DNA of 64,000 nucleotides from Candidatus Villigracilis affinis (GTDB lineage: Bacteria > Chloroflexota > Anaerolineae > Anaerolineales > Villigracilaceae): positions 62,001-126,000 of the forward strand of contig JADKEA010000023.1 of the NCBI GenBank assembly GCA_016718275.1, written 5' to 3'. The position numbers and the translations under genes are program-made. Below the pieces are notes generated by a model. It searched no databases, was not told the DNA's origin, and saw only the letters and a list, made by a program, of their open reading frames with translations. Shown here in pieces: positions 8,550 through 15,397 of the stretch; within the stretch, counting starts at the first letter, position 1; each line of letters opens with the position of its first letter.

Positions 8550-10445
8550 ATGAAAGCACCCACTTTTAAGCAAAAGTTTCAATACTGGTTCGATAATTAT
8601 ATGTCTCGTGGTACAGGCGCATTGATCTTTGCTCTTTTTGTGCTTTCTGCCATCATCATATTTGTGATTGCGGCGCTGGTGAAGATCACTGGAAGTGCCC
8701 CCAACGATGAAAGCTTGTTCCAACTGGCATGGATGGGTCTCCTGCGTACGCTGGATTCAGGCACGATGGGCGGCGATACAGGCAGTTTCTTCTTCCTGCT
8801 CATGATGCTTGTCGTGACTTTCGGCGGCATCTTTGTCGTCAGTGCGTTGATCGGTATTATCAATAACGGTCTCGAAGACAAACTCGATGAACTGCGCAAG
8901 GGGCGCTCTGCGGTTTTGGAAAACGATCACACCCTCATCCTCGGCTGGAGCACTCAGGTATTTACAGTGATTTCAGAACTTGTCCTTGCGAACGAAAGCC
9001 GAAAAAGCGGGGCGGTCATTGTCATATTGGCCGACCAGGACAAGGTTGAAATGGAAGACGAGATCGCTGATCGTATTCCCGATACAAAAAATACCCGTGT
9101 CATTTGTCGTTCGGGCAATCCCATCGACCTGACCGACCTTGAAATTGCCAGTCCGCACACGGCGCGCTCGATCATCATCCTCGCTGAAGGCGCAGATCCG
9201 GATACGCATATCATCAAATCAGTGCTGGCCATCACCAACAATCCCAACCGCCGTGAAGAACCCTATCACATCGTCACTCAGATACGCGACCCGAAGAACA
9301 TGGACGTGGTCAAGATGTTGGGCGTAAAGGATACCGTTCAACCCATCCTCACCAATGATCTCATCGCCCGCGTTGTGGCGCAAACCTCACGCCAAAGCGG
9401 CCTGTCCATTGTTTATACAGAGTTGATGAATTTCGGCGGCGATGAAATTTATTTCAAACAGGAACCCGAACTCTCGGGGAAGACCTACGGCGAAGCGCTC
9501 GAAGCCTATGAGACATCCACATTAATGGGTATCCGTAAGGCGGATGGATCTGTTGCAATGAATCCTGGAATGGATACCCGCATTCAATCAGGTGACCATA
9601 TCTTTGTGATTGCGGAAGACGACGATAAGATCAAACTAACTGGGATCGGCCGCAAACAATTTGACGAACGCCTGATACAGGTTTCTGGAGCAGCCTCCCG
9701 TTCCAAGCCGGAGCGGACGCTCATCCTCGGTTGGAATGGTTCCGGTGCCACGATCATCCGTGAATTGGACAACTATGTAGCCAAAGGTTCGCAAGTTACG
9801 ATCGTTTCAGATATCTTCGAACTGGATAAGCAGATAAAACTTGAAAGCGGTGTTTTGAAGAATCAGAAGATCACAGTCAAGGAAGGTGATATTCGTGACC
9901 GCGAGATGCTCGAAAGCCTGGAAGCCACCGAATATGACCATGTCATCGTGCTGGCGTACAATCACCTCGAACAGCAGGAAGCGGATGCGATTACACTCAT
10001 CACGTTACTGCACCTGCGCGATATTGCCGAGCGCGACGAGACACCGTTCTCGATTATTAGCGAAATGCTCGACCTGCGCAATCGCGAATTGGCCGAAGCC
10101 GCAAAGGTGGATGACTTCATCGTCAGCGAGCACTTGATCAGTTTGATGATGACACAGCTTTCAGAAAACGCGGAGTTGCTGGGCGTGTTCAATGACATGT
10201 TCGACCCCGAGGGCGCGGAGATCTACCTCAAGCCGATCAGCGATTATGTGGTGACAGGCGAACCTGTGAATTTCTATACCGTCACCGAAGCCGCCCGTCG
10301 ACGCGGCGAGACTGCCATCGGTTATCGCGTGATGAGAGAAAGCCATGATGCAGAAAAAGCATATGGCGTTCACACCAACCCGAAGAAATCGGAGCGGGTG
10401 AGCTACTCGCCCGATGACAAGGTCATCGTCATCGCAGACGAATAA
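8550..10445 (+). CDS. CASTOR/POLLUX-like ion channel with two RCK domains
   Basis: A 631-residue membrane protein. Residues 23-45 and about 79-105 are transmembrane helices flanking a pore-like loop (LLRTLDSGTMGGDTG, 64-78); two Rossmann-type RCK regions follow, one starting at HTLILGWS (about 127) and one at RTLILGWNGSG (about 385). The architecture and the GTMGGDTG filter region match bacterial homologues of plant CASTOR/POLLUX/SYM8 channels. Plant members conduct K+ or Ca2+; the ion here is inferred only. The glycine-rich RCK starts suggest nucleotide or ion gating. It is a monocistronic gene ending at a hairpin shared with the rRNA methyltransferase gene. Confidence 0.85.
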   Translation: MKAPTFKQKFQYWFDNYMSRGTGALIFALFVLSAIIIFVIAALVKITGSAPNDESLFQLAWMGLLRTLDSGTMGGDTGSFFFLLMMLVVTFGGIFVVSALIGIINNGLEDKLDELRKGRSAVLENDHTLILGWSTQVFTVISELVLANESRKSGAVIVILADQDKVEMEDEIADRIPDTKNTRVICRSGNPIDLTDLEIASPHTARSIIILAEGADPDTHIIKSVLAITNNPNRREEPYHIVTQIRDPKNMDVVKMLGVKDTVQPILTNDLIARVVAQTSRQSGLSIVYTELMNFGGDEIYFKQEPELSGKTYGEALEAYETSTLMGIRKADGSVAMNPGMDTRIQSGDHIFVIAEDDDKIKLTGIGRKQFDERLIQVSGAASRSKPERTLILGWNGSGATIIRELDNYVAKGSQVTIVSDIFELDKQIKLESGVLKNQKITVKEGDIRDREMLESLEATEYDHVIVLAYNHLEQQEADAITLITLLHLRDIAERDETPFSIISEMLDLRNRELAEAAKVDDFIVSEHLISLMMTQLSENAELLGVFNDMFDPEGAEIYLKPISDYVVTGEPVNFYTVTEAARRRGETAIGYRVMRESHDAEKAYGVHTNPKKSERVSYSPDDKVIVIADE

Positions 10446-10452
10446 TCATTTT

Positions 10453-10488
10453 GTAGAGGCACAGCCGCGCTGTGCCTCTACTTTTTTT
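10453..10488. terminator. Strong hairpin terminator between channel gene and rlmD
   Basis: A 12-bp stem (GTAGAGGCACAG / CTGTGCCTCTAC, loop CCGCG) is followed by seven T. It overlaps the stop codon of the convergent methyltransferase gene. Confidence 0.85.
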
Positions 10489-11719
10489 CAAAGATCGAAA
10501 TCGATTCGATGTGATAGGTTTGGGGGAATAGGTCGAACGGAGTCACTTCCACCAACTGATATCCCCCATTAATAAGCCGTGCCGCATCCCGTGCGAGCGT
10601 GGATGGGTCGCATGAAACATAGGCGATTACTTGTGGATTGATGTTAATGATCGCATCCAAGGCATGCTTTTCGATCCCGGCGCGCGGTGGGTCCACGATC
10701 ATGTGAAGTGGTGCATCGATACGGTCCGCAAGCCCGGGCAGGATCGTTTCCGCTTCGCCCTCATATAACTCGACATTGTCGAATTCGTCGAGGTTGAATG
10801 CAAAATCCTCGCAGGCTGATTCCGAAGATTCGATACCGATCACCCGCTGATATTTCCTGGCGAAGAAAGCACTGAACAGACCGACACCGCAGTACACATC
10901 CAGCAAGGTAGCAGATTCTGTAACGGGCAGTTTTTCTGCCAGGTGCTCCACCATTTTCTCAGCCATTCTTGTGTTTACTTGAAAGAATGAGGCGGCGGAA
11001 ACGCGGAAATCCCTTTCAGCGATCTTCATGCTCAAATAACTTTCCCCTGCAATGACAACAGGATGGTCATCAAATAAATGCACGACCGATACGTCCGCTT
11101 CGATCTCGAGTTCGGGCGTTTCAGGATTTTCGGATTCAAGCACCACCATCAACTCTTCATCCTGTCCGCTGCGCAGGGAGACGCGTTCCACGCCTTCGTT
11201 TGATTCGAATTGCAAATCAGGCCAGAAGGTGTTGATGCCTATTTCGGGTAGATGGCATTCCTCGATGGGCAGGGTGGAATATCCCCGGGAATTGATAAAG
11301 CCGATCCTGCCTTCTGCTGTGAGATGAAACTGAACATGGTTGCGATAGTTCCACTCGAGCGGTGAGGCAACGATGGGCTTCACGGGCGGGTTTTCGATCT
11401 TGCCGATCCTTTGCAATTGATCACGCAGGATCTCGGTTTTTGCCGTCAATTGTTTTTCATACGGAAGGTTTTGATAATGACAGCCGCCACAGACCCCAAA
11501 GTGTTTGCATTTCGCGGCGATTCTTTCCGGGGAGGTTTTTAATATCTCAAGCAGTATTCCGCGCGCGAAACCTTTTTTCTCCTCCACTAATTCCACGCGG
11601 ACTTGTTCGCCTGGCAGGCCGAACGGCACGAACACGGCACGGCCATCGGGGAGGCGCCCCATGGCTTCGCCGCCGTAGGTCAATTTTTCAAGCAGGATGT
11701 CGAACACAGGTTGGGTCAT
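10478..11719 (-). CDS. rlmD: 23S rRNA (uracil-C5)-methyltransferase RlmD/RumA-like
   Basis: A 413-residue SAM-dependent RNA uracil-5-methyltransferase. It has an N-terminal TRAM domain, an iron-sulfur cluster motif Cys71-x5-Cys77-x2-Cys80 with a probable fourth ligand Cys155 (ECHLPE), a SAM-binding motif DVYCGVGLFS, DPPRAG, and the catalytic Cys in YVSCDPSTLARD. These define the RumA/TrmA superfamily; the cluster favours RlmD/RumA over TrmA. The exact uridine (U1939 or another site) cannot be fixed from sequence. It is a single gene whose 3' end overlaps the shared terminator. Confidence 0.88.
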   Translation of the reverse strand: MTQPVFDILLEKLTYGGEAMGRLPDGRAVFVPFGLPGEQVRVELVEEKKGFARGILLEILKTSPERIAAKCKHFGVCGGCHYQNLPYEKQLTAKTEILRDQLQRIGKIENPPVKPIVASPLEWNYRNHVQFHLTAEGRIGFINSRGYSTLPIEECHLPEIGINTFWPDLQFESNEGVERVSLRSGQDEELMVVLESENPETPELEIEADVSVVHLFDDHPVVIAGESYLSMKIAERDFRVSAASFFQVNTRMAEKMVEHLAEKLPVTESATLLDVYCGVGLFSAFFARKYQRVIGIESSESACEDFAFNLDEFDNVELYEGEAETILPGLADRIDAPLHMIVDPPRAGIEKHALDAIININPQVIAYVSCDPSTLARDAARLINGGYQLVEVTPFDLFPQTYHIESISIFEKK

Positions 11720-11731
11720 ATTTGTTTTGGA

Positions 11732-11773
11732 AATAAAAAAGAGGAAAAGCCCGGAATCCGTCTTTCCTCTTTT
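11732..11773 (-). terminator. Terminator of the sortase operon
   Basis: An 11-bp stem (AAAAGAGGAAA / TTTCCTCTTTT) with a 15-base loop; on the minus strand it is followed by TTTTTTATTT. It lies after the 54-residue gene and before the rlmD start. Confidence 0.7.
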
Positions 11774-11802
11774 CTGGGTTTGTCTTTCCGTATGCGCGAT
11801 AA

Positions 11803-11967
11803 CTATTTTATGACGAAGGAAAGCGCAATCAGCAGAACAAAGAAGGCGCCCGAGAGCAAGCCAATGCGAGCCAGGTCCTTCTTGACTTGTGTGTAATCGG
11901 GGTTGAATTCAACTGCTGGTTGTGGGGCAGCCCCGACGCGGGTTGGTCTTTTGTTTTTTGTAGCCAT
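11803..11967 (-). CDS. Small single-pass membrane protein (54 aa)
   Basis: A short gene encoding 54 residues: a basic N terminus (MATKNKRPTRVG), a polar stretch with FNPDYTQVKKDL, and one C-terminal transmembrane helix (IGLLSGAFFVLLIALSFVI) ending in Lys. The ribosome binding site AGGAG overlaps the stop codon of the upstream sortase gene (12-base gap), so translation is probably coupled. The Thr-Gln-Val-Lys-Lys-Asp-Leu segment before the helix looks conserved-protein-like, but I cannot name a family. Context suggests a membrane partner of the sortase or simple co-transcription. Confidence 0.75.
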   Translation of the reverse strand: MATKNKRPTRVGAAPQPAVEFNPDYTQVKKDLARIGLLSGAFFVLLIALSFVIK

Positions 11968-11979
11968 TTTATATTTCTC

Positions 11980-12891
11980 CTAATTTTGTAATCGCGCAAA
12001 GACAACAATGCGCTGTTTGTTAACAAGGTATGGATAGCACGAGATCAGTGTCACGGTCGGTGTGCCGGTGGATGCCATCACTTCCACGGCGGTCGGCTCG
12101 ACAAGAATTGTGCGGTCTACAACATAGGTGTATTGCCGTTGTTGTGTATAAACAATGACTTGATCGCCGGGCGCGAGTCGATCGAGATAACGGAATATTT
12201 CTCCGTAAACGTCATTGTGCGCCGAAAGCACGACGTTTCCATCCTGACCTGGGTTTGAGGAGCCAATATTTTGGCCGACTCCTTTTTTGAGTTGTTCCCA
12301 GCCATCACCCTGAACGATCGGGGCATCAATGCTGAGCGCGGGAATCTGGATGCGGACAGCCTGATCTGGTGCGGCGGTGGGAACGGGCAGGTTCACGAGC
12401 GACTGCACCATGGGGCGCAGATGTTCGGGAATTTCGGCTTCGTTGGGCCGTGTATTTCCCTGCGCATCGGGTGGGGTGTGACCGGATGGTAACACAACAG
12501 CCATTACCAACGGTGTCGGTGTGACGGTCTCCGGATTGAGCGCGGATGCCACTTCAGTGTTGAGTGTACGCAGCATGCCGAGGCTGTTCATCAATACGGC
12601 GATCAGGCCGAGGACGGCGAGCACTTCCACGCCCAGCAGGACACGATCCATGAACTTGCGGCGCGGGTTTGCAGGAGCAGGTTCCGGGGTGGAGGATGCC
12701 GCTTCTGCTGTATCAACGATCGGTGCGGAGCGATCCGAGGTAAAGTCGGATGGTTCCGGCGTGACCGAGAGTACGCGTCCTGTGCGGCGGAAGTTTTCCA
12801 GTCTTTCCTTGCGCGCGCCGCGGCGTTTTTCAACCAGCAGTCGACGCAGTTCCTCGACGGATAAATCTTCGGGTGCTTTCTTGCGAGCCAT
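11980..12891 (-). CDS. Sortase (class D/E-like)
   Basis: A 303-residue membrane-anchored transpeptidase. A charged cytoplasmic N terminus (about 1-80, Arg/Glu-rich then Pro-rich) precedes one transmembrane helix at 83-103 and an extracytoplasmic sortase domain. The catalytic residues are His225 (LSAHND), Cys285 (TLISCYP) and Arg294 (KQRIVVF). Sortases join LPxTG-like proteins to the envelope or to each other; no protein with an obvious sorting signal is in this window. The long cytoplasmic extension is unusual for class D. It is co-transcribed with the 54-residue membrane protein. Confidence 0.92.
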   Translation of the reverse strand: MARKKAPEDLSVEELRRLLVEKRRGARKERLENFRRTGRVLSVTPEPSDFTSDRSAPIVDTAEAASSTPEPAPANPRRKFMDRVLLGVEVLAVLGLIAVLMNSLGMLRTLNTEVASALNPETVTPTPLVMAVVLPSGHTPPDAQGNTRPNEAEIPEHLRPMVQSLVNLPVPTAAPDQAVRIQIPALSIDAPIVQGDGWEQLKKGVGQNIGSSNPGQDGNVVLSAHNDVYGEIFRYLDRLAPGDQVIVYTQQRQYTYVVDRTILVEPTAVEVMASTGTPTVTLISCYPYLVNKQRIVVFARLQN

Positions 12892-12913
12892 GTCGCTGGG
12901 ATTATACAGGGGA

Positions 12914-12942
12914 TTGTCAATTTTTGGGACACCTTGTATAAT
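12914..12942 (+). promoter_or_regulatory. Promoter of tRNA-Val
   Basis: TTGTCA (12914-12919), a 17-base spacer and a perfect TATAAT (12937-12942); the mature tRNA begins 12 bases further on. A near-consensus housekeeping promoter. Confidence 0.8.
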
Positions 12943-12953
12943 GTCAGTCCTTC

Positions 12954-13027
12954 GGGCGGGTAGCTCAGTTGGTTAGAGCACTGCTTTGACATAGCAGAGG
13001 TCGTAGGTTCGAGCCCTATCTCGCCCA
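12954..13027 (+). tRNA. tRNA-Val (anticodon GAC)
   Basis: A 74-base cloverleaf: acceptor GGGCGGG pairs with CTCGCCC (one G-U), D-stem GCTC/GAGC, anticodon stem CTGCT/AGCAG around loop TTGACAT giving anticodon GAC (codon GUC), and T-stem GTAGG/CCTAT (two G-U pairs) with loop TTCGAGC. Discriminator is A; CCA is not encoded. Confidence 0.96.
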
Positions 13028-13030
13028 CAA

Positions 13031-13063
13031 ACAAAAAGTCCCAAAATGGGACTTTTTGTTTTG
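13031..13063 (+). terminator. Terminator after tRNA-Val
   Basis: A 13-bp stem (ACAAAAAGTCCCA / TGGGACTTTTTGT, loop AAA) immediately after the tRNA, with TTTTG on the 3' side. Confidence 0.8.
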
Positions 13064-13064
13064 C

Positions 13065-13092
13065 TTGACAGCCTTTTGAATCAGCATATAAT
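13065..13092 (+). promoter_or_regulatory. Promoter of the thrS leader
   Basis: A consensus TTGACA (13065-13070), a 16-base spacer and TATAAT (13087-13092). Transcription would start near 13099, just before the T-box leader. Confidence 0.8.
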
Positions 13093-13098
13093 ACGAAC

Positions 13099-13366
13099 CA
13101 ACGATTAAAAAAACGTGTTGACCGAGACGAGTACGTGATCATCGTTCTGACAGAGAGAAGAAGCCAGAGACTGAGAGCCTCTTCGAGAAACAATCACCGA
13201 AAACCACTCGCGAGCGTGACCTTGAAATCGAAAGAGAGTAAGGGAAACGGGTTGCTCCGTTAGAGGCTTAAGAGTGGTGTGTTGAATGAATGTCAACATA
13301 CAATTCGGGTGGAACCGCGTGAGATCAAACTCTCGCCCCGTGATGGGCGAGAGTTTTTTGTTTTTT
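13099..13366 (+). ncRNA. T-box riboswitch leader of thrS
   Basis: The leader contains the T-box core (CGGGTGGAACCGCG, 13305-13318) that forms the antiterminator and pairs with uncharged tRNA ends, preceded by purine-rich stem I and stem II/III elements (AGAGAGAAG near 13152; AAAGAGAGTAAGG near 13232). The intrinsic terminator (AACTCTCGCCC / GGGCGAGAGTT plus six T, 13328-13359) follows directly. Since thrS is downstream the specifier should be a Thr codon; ACC at 13196-13198 is one candidate, not proven. Uncharged tRNA-Thr would favour read-through. Confidence 0.9.
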
Positions 13367-13376
13367 GGAGGTTGTT

Positions 13377-13424
13377 ATGACTAAAGTTCGTATCCATACT
13401 CGTCGGCGGCTCGGAGGTTTGTAA
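13377..13424 (+). CDS. Possible 15-codon leader peptide between T-box and thrS
   Basis: A short frame (MTKVRIHTRRRLGGL, stop) is preceded by GGAGG seven bases before ATG. It has two Thr and four Arg codons. Its 3' end overlaps the left arm of an inverted repeat (GCTCGGAG / CTCCGAGG, 13410-13443), so ribosome movement could alter folding before thrS. It could equally be chance. Confidence 0.35.
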   Translation: MTKVRIHTRRRLGGL

Positions 13425-13510
13425 CTGCTTTTCTCCGAGGCGCGAAATTCCCTGGAAAGCAGAAACAAACCCAAACTCGTATTGTGCGAGTATTAAGAAA
13501 GGAAGTAAAA

Positions 13511-15319
13511 ATGGCATTACAAACAGAACGTTATGAAGATACGCAGTTATACAGAATCCGTCATTCTGCAGCGCATGTGATGGCGCAGGCGGTGATGGAG
13601 ATGTTCCCTGATGGGAAACCAACCATTGGCCCTCCCGTTGAGAACGGTTTTTATTATGACTTTGACCTGCCGCGCAACCTCACGCCTGAAGATCTGGAAC
13701 AGATCGAAAAGCGTATGAGACAAATCGTGCAGGGCAAGCATGAATTCAAGAAAACGGTCATCTCTGCTGAGGAGGCGAAAAAGATTTTTGCCGACCAGCC
13801 CTATAAGTTGGAATTGATCGAAGGCCTCGAAAAAGGTGGCACGGACGAATACGGCAACCCGCTGGATGGGCCGCCTGAGATATCGATCTATCAGCAGGAT
13901 ACGTTCACAGATCTGTGCCGTGGTCCGCATGTTCAAACCACGAAAGAGATCAAACAGGATGCCTTCAAGTTAATGTCCATTGCAGGCGCGTATTGGCGCG
14001 GTGATGAGAACAATAAGATGCTGCAACGCATCTACGGCACGGCTTGGGAGAGCAAGGATCAACTCAAAGAATATCTGAACCAGCTCGAAGAAGCGAAGAA
14101 GCGCGATCATCGCAAACTGGGCAAGGAATTGGAAATCTTCATCTTCGATGATGAAGTCGGTCCCGGCCTGCCGCTCTGGCTGCCCAACGGAGGCGTGATG
14201 ATCGAGGAACTCGAAAAACTCGCCAAGGATATGGAAGACAAGGCTGGCTATTTGCGCGTTAAAACGCCAATTATCACAAAGGAAGATCTGTTCATCCGTT
14301 CGGGGCACCTGCCCTATTATGCCGAGAGCATGTATCCGCCGATGGAAATCGAAGGCGTAAAGTATTACGTCAAGCCAATGAACTGTCCGATGCACCATAA
14401 GATCTTCGGTTCGAAGGGACGTTCTTACCGCGACCTGCCGGTGCGCCTCGCTGAATACGGTACGTGTTATCGTTATGAAAAATCAGGTGAGTTGTTTGGT
14501 TTAATGCGCGTGCGCTCGATGCAAATGAACGATGCTCACATCTACTGCTCGGAGGAACAATTCGAACAGGAGTTCATGGGTGTGGTGGCGCTATATCGCA
14601 AGTATTTTGAACTGTTCGGGATCGAGAAGTACGTGATGCGCCTGTCCCTGCACAGCAAGGCGGGACTGGGCAAAAAATATGTGAACAACGAGCGCCTATG
14701 GCTCAAGACGGAAGAGATGGTGCGCCGGGCGATGAATAACGGCGGCGTGCCATACGTGGAACGCGAAGACGAAGCTGCATTCTATGGTCCAAAAATTGAT
14801 GTGCAAGTTTGGTCAGCCATCGGGCGCGAATTTTCGCTGATGACCAATCAAGTGGACTTTGCCGTACCAGAGCGTTTCGACTTGAAGTTCACGAACAAGG
14901 AAGGCGTGGATGAAATTCCGCTGTGTATCCACCGCGCCCCGCTTTCAACACATGAACGCATGGTTGGTTTTCTGCTCGAGCATTACGCGGGTAACTTTCC
15001 GGTTTGGCTCTCGCCGGAACAAGTACGCGTCATCTCAATTACAGATGCGCAGAATGAATATGCAGAAAAGATCGCGAAGGAATTGCGTGAAAACGGAATC
15101 CGCGCTCATTCAGATCTGAGTGCCTCACGCATGAACGCCAAGATCCGCCAGGCGCAGTTGATGAAGGTGCCGTATATGATCGTGGTCGGTGATAATGAAA
15201 TGCAGGCTGGACAAGTTTCGCTCCGCGTGCGCGACGGAAGTCAGCAGAACAATATTTCATTGGCTGAGTTTACAGAGCGTGCGAAAGATAAGATTACGAG
15301 AAGAGCAAGCGAGTTGTAA
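13511..15319 (+). CDS. thrS: Threonyl-tRNA synthetase lacking the TGS domain
   Basis: A 602-residue class II synthetase charging tRNA-Thr. The N terminus goes almost directly into the editing domain (HSAAH motif from residue 18, CRGPH at 136-140), so the usual TGS domain of about 60 residues is absent. The catalytic core follows with zinc ligands expected in MNCPMHH, NDAHIYC and CIHRAP, and the anticodon-binding domain ends the protein. Start 13511 has a good ribosome binding site (AAGGAAG); an earlier in-frame start adds only nine residues. Regulation is by the T-box upstream. Confidence 0.96.
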   Translation: MALQTERYEDTQLYRIRHSAAHVMAQAVMEMFPDGKPTIGPPVENGFYYDFDLPRNLTPEDLEQIEKRMRQIVQGKHEFKKTVISAEEAKKIFADQPYKLELIEGLEKGGTDEYGNPLDGPPEISIYQQDTFTDLCRGPHVQTTKEIKQDAFKLMSIAGAYWRGDENNKMLQRIYGTAWESKDQLKEYLNQLEEAKKRDHRKLGKELEIFIFDDEVGPGLPLWLPNGGVMIEELEKLAKDMEDKAGYLRVKTPIITKEDLFIRSGHLPYYAESMYPPMEIEGVKYYVKPMNCPMHHKIFGSKGRSYRDLPVRLAEYGTCYRYEKSGELFGLMRVRSMQMNDAHIYCSEEQFEQEFMGVVALYRKYFELFGIEKYVMRLSLHSKAGLGKKYVNNERLWLKTEEMVRRAMNNGGVPYVEREDEAAFYGPKIDVQVWSAIGREFSLMTNQVDFAVPERFDLKFTNKEGVDEIPLCIHRAPLSTHERMVGFLLEHYAGNFPVWLSPEQVRVISITDAQNEYAEKIAKELRENGIRAHSDLSASRMNAKIRQAQLMKVPYMIVVGDNEMQAGQVSLRVRDGSQQNNISLAEFTERAKDKITRRASEL

Positions 15320-15356
15320 GTCAGACTGTGGACAACGGACGATAGACCGTAAAAGA

Positions 15357-15390
15357 ACAGGCGGAGGATTTTCCTCCGCCTGTTTTATTT
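15357..15390. terminator. Bidirectional terminator thrS / beta-propeller gene
   Basis: An 11-bp stem (CAGGCGGAGGA / TCCTCCGCCTG, loop TTT) followed by TTTTATTTTTT on the plus strand, between two convergent genes. Confidence 0.8.
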
Positions 15391-15397
15391 TTTCTCT

